Source: CAYSGX01 sp964518215 | Lineage (GTDB): Bacteria; Bacteroidota; Bacteroidia; Chitinophagales; CAIOSU01 | Reading direction: 5' to 3' | NCBI GenBank assembly: GCA_964518215.1 | Contig: CAZFFP010000097.1 | Span: 1 to 10,767 of the forward strand | Length of the DNA stretch: 10,767 nucleotides | Shown: one piece after another, positions 1 through 6,000 of the stretch | Layout of the letters: each line of letters begins with the position of its first letter | Numbering within the stretch: position 1 is the stretch's first letter | Notes under the pieces: model-generated | Databases searched by the model: none | What the model was told of the DNA's origin: nothing | The model's input: the letters and a program-made list of their open reading frames with translations, nothing else | Translations under genes and position numbers: made by a program

Positions 1-57
1 AAAAAAATCATAATTTACATCTAATAAATTCGTTTATGTAAACCGAATCGAAGCAGA

Positions 58-1443
58 TTGAGCAAAATCCTTACATATATTTTCTACGGCAGTTGTTTCA
101 TATTTCTATTTTCAGGTTTATCTGTTTTTGCTCAATTCAATGAATCATACAAACCTCAAGCCGTACGAGTGCTGATACTGCTCGATGGTTCGGGCAGCAT
201 GAAAGAAGCATGGGCAGGCTCCACGCGCTGGGAAGTGGCAAAAGACCTTTTGTTCAAAACAGTAGATAGTGTGCAGCGCCAAAACCCGAATGTCGAGTTT
301 GGTATCAGAATTTTCGGACATCAATCTCCTCACAGAGATAAAAATTGCAGAGACACGCGCCTTGAAGTGCCTTTTGCAAAATTTAATTCCAAACAAGTAA
401 AAGAAACCCTGCAACGAACTCAGCCTCAAGGCTGGACGCCCATTGCCTACACCCTCCAACAGGCAGCCGGAGATTTCACGGTGCAACCGAATATCCATAA
501 TGCGATTATCTTGATTACCGATGGACTGGAAACCTGCGGGGGCGATATTTGCGCAGCGGGAAAAGCGCTTCAGGAAAAAAGAATTTCTTTGAAACCTTAT
601 GTTATCGGGTTAGGCTTAAAGGAGAGCGAAAAAAGTTTTTTCGATTGTGCCGGAAAATTTTTCGATGTCGTGGATGCCCCTCAATTTAAAGAGGTGTTAA
701 ACATCACCATTTCTCAATCCATTCATCCTACAACTGCGCAAATTAATCTGCTCAACGCTTTCGGCAGACCTATAGAAACCGATGTGGAGATTACCATTTA
801 CGACCATTTCAGCAAAGTAATGCTCTACAATTTTGTTCATGCATTAGACTCGCGTAATTTGCCAGACACCTTACACCTCGACCCCAAAGGAAAATATGAT
901 ATGGTGGTGCATACTATTCCGCATGTGCGGAAAAATGATATTGAACTTACCGCAGGCACTCATAATATTATTCCCGTCCAAACTCCTCAGGGAATTATCA
1001 GAATCACCAGCGACCGGAGAACATCGGGAGTGCAAGCGCTCATAAAAAATCACCAGACCGGAGCAACGGTGTATGTGCAGGAGGTAAACACTGCCATGAA
1101 ATATATCACGGGCATTTACGATGTTGAAATTCTGACACTTCCAACCATTGTAGAGCGCAATATTGACTTGGGTTCGGGACAGGAAAAGAACATTTCCATA
1201 GCCCAGCCCGGAACACTAAATATTACCAACGCATTGGGTGGTGTAGGTGGAGTGTTTATAGAGAAAGAAGGAAAATTGGAGCGCGTTATTGAGTTTAAAC
1301 CATTAAAGGCAAAAGAGTCGGTGCAGTTGCAGCCGGGCAAATACATTTTTATGTTCAGGCAGAGCAATGTGTTTGAAGCCATTTTTACCAAAACCATTCG
1401 CTTCGAAATTCAATCAGGCATCAACACAAATTTGCGATTTTGA
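58..1443 (+). CDS. Secreted VWA-domain protein with intact MIDAS (first of a tandem pair)
   Basis: This 461-residue protein begins with a signal peptide (hydrophobic residues about 4-24, likely cleavage after VFA at 25/26), so it should act in the periplasm or at the surface. A VWA domain spans about 37-220. Its MIDAS is complete: LLDGSGSM (D43, S45, S47), T127 in GWTPIA and D155 in LITDG. Such domains bind protein ligands through a divalent metal. Four cysteines (97, 160, 165, 197) recur in the next gene and may form disulfides. Residues about 227-461 form a beta-rich C-terminal region shared with the paralogue (PDTLHLDP, QGIIRITSD, LQPGKYIFMFR). The start is TTG at 58: an in-frame stop lies at 25-27, the ATG at 36 is followed at once by TAA, and the first internal Met (in DGSGSM) would remove the signal peptide and half the MIDAS. 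VWA function is well supported; the ligand is unknown. Confidence 0.9.
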   Translation: MSKILTYIFYGSCFIFLFSGLSVFAQFNESYKPQAVRVLILLDGSGSMKEAWAGSTRWEVAKDLLFKTVDSVQRQNPNVEFGIRIFGHQSPHRDKNCRDTRLEVPFAKFNSKQVKETLQRTQPQGWTPIAYTLQQAAGDFTVQPNIHNAIILITDGLETCGGDICAAGKALQEKRISLKPYVIGLGLKESEKSFFDCAGKFFDVVDAPQFKEVLNITISQSIHPTTAQINLLNAFGRPIETDVEITIYDHFSKVMLYNFVHALDSRNLPDTLHLDPKGKYDMVVHTIPHVRKNDIELTAGTHNIIPVQTPQGIIRITSDRRTSGVQALIKNHQTGATVYVQEVNTAMKYITGIYDVEILTLPTIVERNIDLGSGQEKNISIAQPGTLNITNALGGVGGVFIEKEGKLERVIEFKPLKAKESVQLQPGKYIFMFRQSNVFEAIFTKTIRFEIQSGINTNLRF

Positions 1444-2927
1444 AAAACGAATTTCGACATATAACATGGAACACTGAGTGCAGTCATTCTGAGTTTTTAG
1501 AAGGACATAGCGGAAGCAAACACACGCACTTTTTTAACTGCGGAAAATCTGTTTTATACATTGCATGTTTGCTGTTGCTCTTTTTTTCTGCCGAAAAATC
1601 TTTTGCACAAAATGTTCCCGTTCAGGAGCGCACCCGTATTTTGTTTTTATTAGATGCTTCGGGAAGCATGCACCAACATTGGGGCAACGGCAAAGAGTCG
1701 CGCATGGCTTCATCCAAGAGAATTCTCAACGAAATAATGGACAGCTTGGAGCGCAATGATAAAGTAGAACTTGCCTTGCGGGTGTATGGGCATCAGTCGC
1801 CCCTTTCTGCAAAAGATTGCAAAGACACTAAACTCGAAGCGGGTTTCAGCCGAAGTAATATTTCATACATCAGAAGCAAACTGAAAAGTATCAATCCTAA
1901 AGGCATCACTCCTATTGCATATTCGCTCAAACAATCTGCCAACGATTTTCCCGATAATCAAACCCGAAATATTATTATACTCATGACCGATGGAGAAGAA
2001 TCGTGCGGAGGCGACCCTTGCGCAGTGGCTTATGATTTAGAAAAGAAAAAAATTGTGCTGAAACATTTTGCCATAGGTATCGGCATTTCGGAAGAAGCAG
2101 CAAAAACATTTGAATGCTTCGGGAGTTTTTACAACGTGAACGACCAACAGTCTTTTAAAAATGTGCTGAGTGGTATTATCAATAAAGTTACCAATACCAC
2201 CACTTCCCAAATGTATTTGTTAAACCAGAATAAGCTGCCCAAAGAAACCGATATACTCATGACATTTTATGATGCTTACAATCATAATCTGCAATACAAC
2301 TATTATCAAACTTTAGACGGATATGGTCAGCCCGACACACTCACCATTGACCCGATAACCGATTATGATATTACTTTTCATACACTTCCTTCCATCGAAA
2401 AATCAAAAGTGGTGATTGAAGCCAATCAACACAATATTGTGAATGTAAATGCGGCTCAGGGAACATTACATTTTACTTATACCGGAATATTGCCTAAACA
2501 AGAACTGGCAGAGAAAATTAAATGTGTGGTGCGTAAAGACAAAGAAATTATTCAGGTGCAATCGCTCAACAGCACCGAAAAATATTTAACCGGCAATTAT
2601 AATATTGAAATTCTCACCTTGCCCCGCACACTGATGCCCAATGTAAAGATTACCGGCAACAATACCACCCGCATTGAAATAGTTTCGCCCGGAATGGTTA
2701 CGCTGCAAAAAAGGTTTGAAGTAACCGGAGGCATATTTCTGAATAATAGCGGAAGCCCCGAAAAAATTTACTCATTGACTGCCGACAACCGCGCAGAAAC
2801 CATTGCCCTGCAACCCGGGAAGTATTTTGTTATTTATCGAATGAAAAATTCCAAAACCATGCACCTGACCAAAACACTCGAATTTGAAATCAAATCGGGC
2901 GATGGAGTAAACTTGATATTGCAATAA
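1440..2927 (+). CDS. Secreted VWA-domain protein with intact MIDAS (second of a tandem pair)
   Basis: This 495-residue paralogue of the preceding gene has the same architecture. A hydrophobic signal segment covers about 38-56 (cleavage likely after SFA, 56/57), the VWA domain about 66-250 and the C-terminal beta-rich region about 255-495. The MIDAS is complete: LDASGSM (D72, S74, S76), T157 in GITPIA, D184 in LMTDG. Cysteines 127, 189, 194 and 226 match those of the first copy. The only usable start is TTG at 1440, which overlaps the upstream stop as TTGA and suggests translational coupling. It leaves an unusually long 36-residue segment before the hydrophobic core, with a repeat-like stretch inside it. 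The ATG at 1464 is out of frame and stops after three codons. A tandem duplication followed by divergence explains the pair. Function beyond metal-dependent ligand binding cannot be read from the sequence. Confidence 0.88.
   Translation: MKNEFRHITWNTECSHSEFLEGHSGSKHTHFFNCGKSVLYIACLLLLFFSAEKSFAQNVPVQERTRILFLLDASGSMHQHWGNGKESRMASSKRILNEIMDSLERNDKVELALRVYGHQSPLSAKDCKDTKLEAGFSRSNISYIRSKLKSINPKGITPIAYSLKQSANDFPDNQTRNIIILMTDGEESCGGDPCAVAYDLEKKKIVLKHFAIGIGISEEAAKTFECFGSFYNVNDQQSFKNVLSGIINKVTNTTTSQMYLLNQNKLPKETDILMTFYDAYNHNLQYNYYQTLDGYGQPDTLTIDPITDYDITFHTLPSIEKSKVVIEANQHNIVNVNAAQGTLHFTYTGILPKQELAEKIKCVVRKDKEIIQVQSLNSTEKYLTGNYNIEILTLPRTLMPNVKITGNNTTRIEIVSPGMVTLQKRFEVTGGIFLNNSGSPEKIYSLTADNRAETIALQPGKYFVIYRMKNSKTMHLTKTLEFEIKSGDGVNLILQ
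1483..1506 (+). repeat. Fragment resembling a dispersed intergenic repeat inside a 5' coding extension
   Basis: The segment begins GTCATTCTGAG and ends GAAGGAC. This resembles, from memory, the GTCATTCTGAG...GAAGGA repeats scattered between genes in many Bacteroidota. Here it lies in frame between the TTG start and the hydrophobic core of the second VWA protein's signal peptide, encoding the SHSEFLEG stretch. It probably explains the abnormally long n-region. The assignment rests on recognition, since no second copy lies in the window. Confidence 0.35.
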
Positions 2928-2994
2928 AAGAAGCCTTTCTCTTGGCACCATTTTCGCATGAAAAGCCCGAACTTTGATTTCGTATTTTTTTAAA

Positions 2995-3042
2995 CTCTCC
3001 CCCTAAAAGGGGGAGTGCCCGAAGGGCGATGGGGTTAGGCTT
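2995..3042 (+). repeat. GC-rich double-hairpin dispersed repeat abutting the A2M start codon
   Basis: CTCCCCCT (2997-3004) pairs perfectly with AGGGGGAG (3008-3015) over an AAA loop. GCCC (3017-3020) then pairs with GGGC (3024-3027) over GAA, and a G-rich tail ending in GGCTT runs up to the ATG at 3043. Such GC-rich palindromes are typical dispersed intergenic elements of Bacteroidota. A related palindrome occurs inside the A2M gene at 4052-4095. The first hairpin is not followed by a T tract, so a terminator role on the + strand is unsupported. The rest of the 2928-3042 spacer shows no gene and no convincing promoter. Confidence 0.7.
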
Positions 3043-6000
3043 ATGAAACTCAAATATTTTATCATTCCCGTTTTATTTATTGTTGGCGCTGCCGTAGGCT
3101 TTTCCAAAATATTGCAATTGAAAAGCTGGAAACCTATTGATTACAGACAAGGCAAACCTTATCAGCAAGACTGGAAAAAAATAGACTCGCTTTCAAATCT
3201 TGGTCAGTCAGAAACGGTACTGGAAATTATTGATGAGGTATATGAAAAGGCAATAACTGAAGAAAATTATGCTCAAATAATTAAAGCCATTATTTACAAG
3301 ACCAATAACAACCAACATGAGGAAAATGCCGAAGAGAATAATATCAAATTTATAGAGACAGAACTGAAGAAAATTCCTTTCCCTTCAAAACCTTTGTTGC
3401 AATCTATTTTGGCAGAAAAATATTGGAACTACTATCAAAACAATCGTTATAAAATTTTACAACGAACCGTTACGGTTGATTTTAAAAACAATGATATACA
3501 AACCTGGGATGCTGAAAAATTTGCGCTGAAAACTGCGGAACTCTATGCAGCATCTTTAGAAAATGCTGACAGTTTAAAGCGTGTTGATTTGGCATTAATG
3601 GATTCTGTATTAATCACACAAGCGGGCTCTAAAAATTTGAGACCTACACTCTATGACTTTTTAGCGCATCGAGCACTTGATTTTTTCAGTAACGATGAAA
3701 CAGGCATGACCAAGCCTAGCGACCTTTTCAAAATTGATAATCCTGAAGTATTCAGCGAAGCCAAAAAGTTTATTAGTCTTCGTTTCATCACACCCGACCT
3801 GCTTTCTCACGATTATAAAGCGTTGGTGCTGTTTCGCCAACTCACCGCTTTTCATTTGGGAGAAACAAATGCAAATACTTTAGTTGATTTGGAATTGCAA
3901 CGATTGAAATTCATGCAACGCAAAGCTGTTGTTGCCGATAAAGATAGTTTGTATTTGCAAGCATTAATAAAGTTAGAAGCTGCCTATAAGAACGATACTA
4001 TTTCTGCAAGAACAGGTTTTGAAATTGCTCAACATTATTACGGGAAAGCTAACTCCCCCTCTCCTTGGGAGAGGGGGTTGGGGGGAGAGGCTCTTCAAAA
4101 ATGCAACGACATCATCAAGCGCTTCCCCAAAACCCAAGGCGCACACAACTGTGAAATACTAAAACAACAAATTCTGCAACCTTCACTTTCGTTTCAGGTA
4201 GAAAATGTAAATGTTCCAAACAAATCATTTCTATCGCTTATCAATTATAAAAACATCACGAATCTGCATTTGAAAATTGTAAAAGCCGATGAGCAACTCA
4301 ACAAGCTGAACGACCGCTACGAACAAGAAAAATTTATTGCCGAACTCAACAATCGCAAGCCCGTAAACGAATGGCAACAAGCGCTTACCGAAATTAAAGA
4401 TTATCGTAGCCACAGCACTGAAATTAAAATCAATGCACTGCCTTTCGGGAAATATTATTTAATCGCCTCGGCAGATGAAGATTTTAAAGGCGATAGCACA
4501 CAGGTGGTGTTTGCCAAATTTTGGATTTCTAATTTGAGTTTCATTACCAAAAATAATCATGATGGCAATCTTGAAATTTATGTTTTAGATAGAACAAGTG
4601 GACATGCCATTCCTTCCGCAGAAATAAAAACTTACAAAGAACAATACAACTACGGAAGTCGCGAATACGATTTCAAATTTAGTGGCAGTTACAAAACGAA
4701 TATCGAAGGATACGTAACTATTCCCGGCAAAGGCAATTATGATAATTTCAAAATTGAAATCGTAAACAAAAACGATAAGCTCGATTTAAGTGATTACTTC
4801 TACACTTCGCGCTACAGAGATAATGACCGCACACAAACTCGTGCATTTTTATTTACCGACCGTGCTATTTATCGCCCCGGACAAACGGTTTTCTTTAAAG
4901 GCATTTTGCTGGAAACTTTTAAGAAAGAAAACAAAATAAAACCTTCACAAACCGTAACGGTTACCCTCCGAGATGTGAATTATCAGGTAGTGAAAGAACA
5001 AAGATTTACTACTAATGAATATGGCACATTCAATGGAAATTTTATTTTGCCATCGAGTGGATTGAACGGTAATTTCACTTTGCAGGTAGAAAGTTTCGGC
5101 AGTAAAAACTTCCGTGTAGAAGATTACAAACGTCCAAAATTTGAAGTGAAGTTTGAGCCAGTGAAAGGCAGCTATCAACTGAATGATTTTGTAGAAGTGA
5201 AAGGCAATGCAAAGATGTATGCCGGCAGTAATGTGGATGAAGCGCAGGTGAAATATCGTGTGGTGCGCAATGCCCGCTACCCCATTTGGTGGGGCTGGTG
5301 GTGGCGCAGTCAATTTCCTTCTTCGCCCGAGCAGGAAATTATTTCAGGCGAAACTAAGACTGATGCTGAAGGTAACTTTACCGTTCGTTTCACTGCCGTT
5401 CCCGATTTCAGTTTAGATAAAAAGAACTCGCCCATTTTCACTTACACGGTCTATGCCGATATAACTGATATTACTGGTGAAACACGCAGCAACCAAGCAT
5501 CAGTGAGTGTAGGTTACGTTGCCCTTGAAGCCGATTTAGATTTGAAAGAAACTTTACTCAACAACGAAGCGGCACGTGTAAAAATTATAACGCAGAATCT
5601 GAATGGCGAATTTGAAGCCGCAAAAGGAACTATTGTTATTCATCAACTTACAGCACCCGATAAATTGCTGCGCAAAAAATTGTGGCAACAACCTTCGCAA
5701 TTTTTGCTGAAAGAAAATGACTTCGAAAAAGAATTTCCTATTGATGAGTATAATGCTAAAAACGATTTCAGCGAATGGAAAAAAGGCAAACAGGTTTTAA
5801 CCAGAAGTTTCAATACAGAAGAAGAGAAAGAACTGGTGTTGAAAGAATTAGTTACCTGGGAACAAGGGGCTTACATAGCTACTTTGAAAACGGAAGATAA
5901 ATTTGGCAATGAAGTGAAAGCCGAAAAATATTTCACCGTGCTGAATCCTGCAAGCAAGCAAATGCCTTACCCTAAATACGATTATTTCTACGCAGAAAAA

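Noticed and set aside
11..57. Possible Bacteroidota promoter (TAAATTCG at 25-32 as a -7-like box) for the first VWA gene
   Set aside because: It matches the TAnnTTTG consensus only partly, and no TTTG -33 box is visible at the right distance before the window edge.
2973..2990. TTTG followed by TATTTTTT as a promoter for A2M
   Set aside because: The spacing between the two boxes is only 6 nt, far below the roughly 19-nt spacing of Bacteroidota promoters.
4052..4095. GC-rich palindrome as a transcription terminator inside A2M
   Set aside because: It is followed by a G-rich run and not by a T tract, and the gene plainly continues for more than 4 kb.
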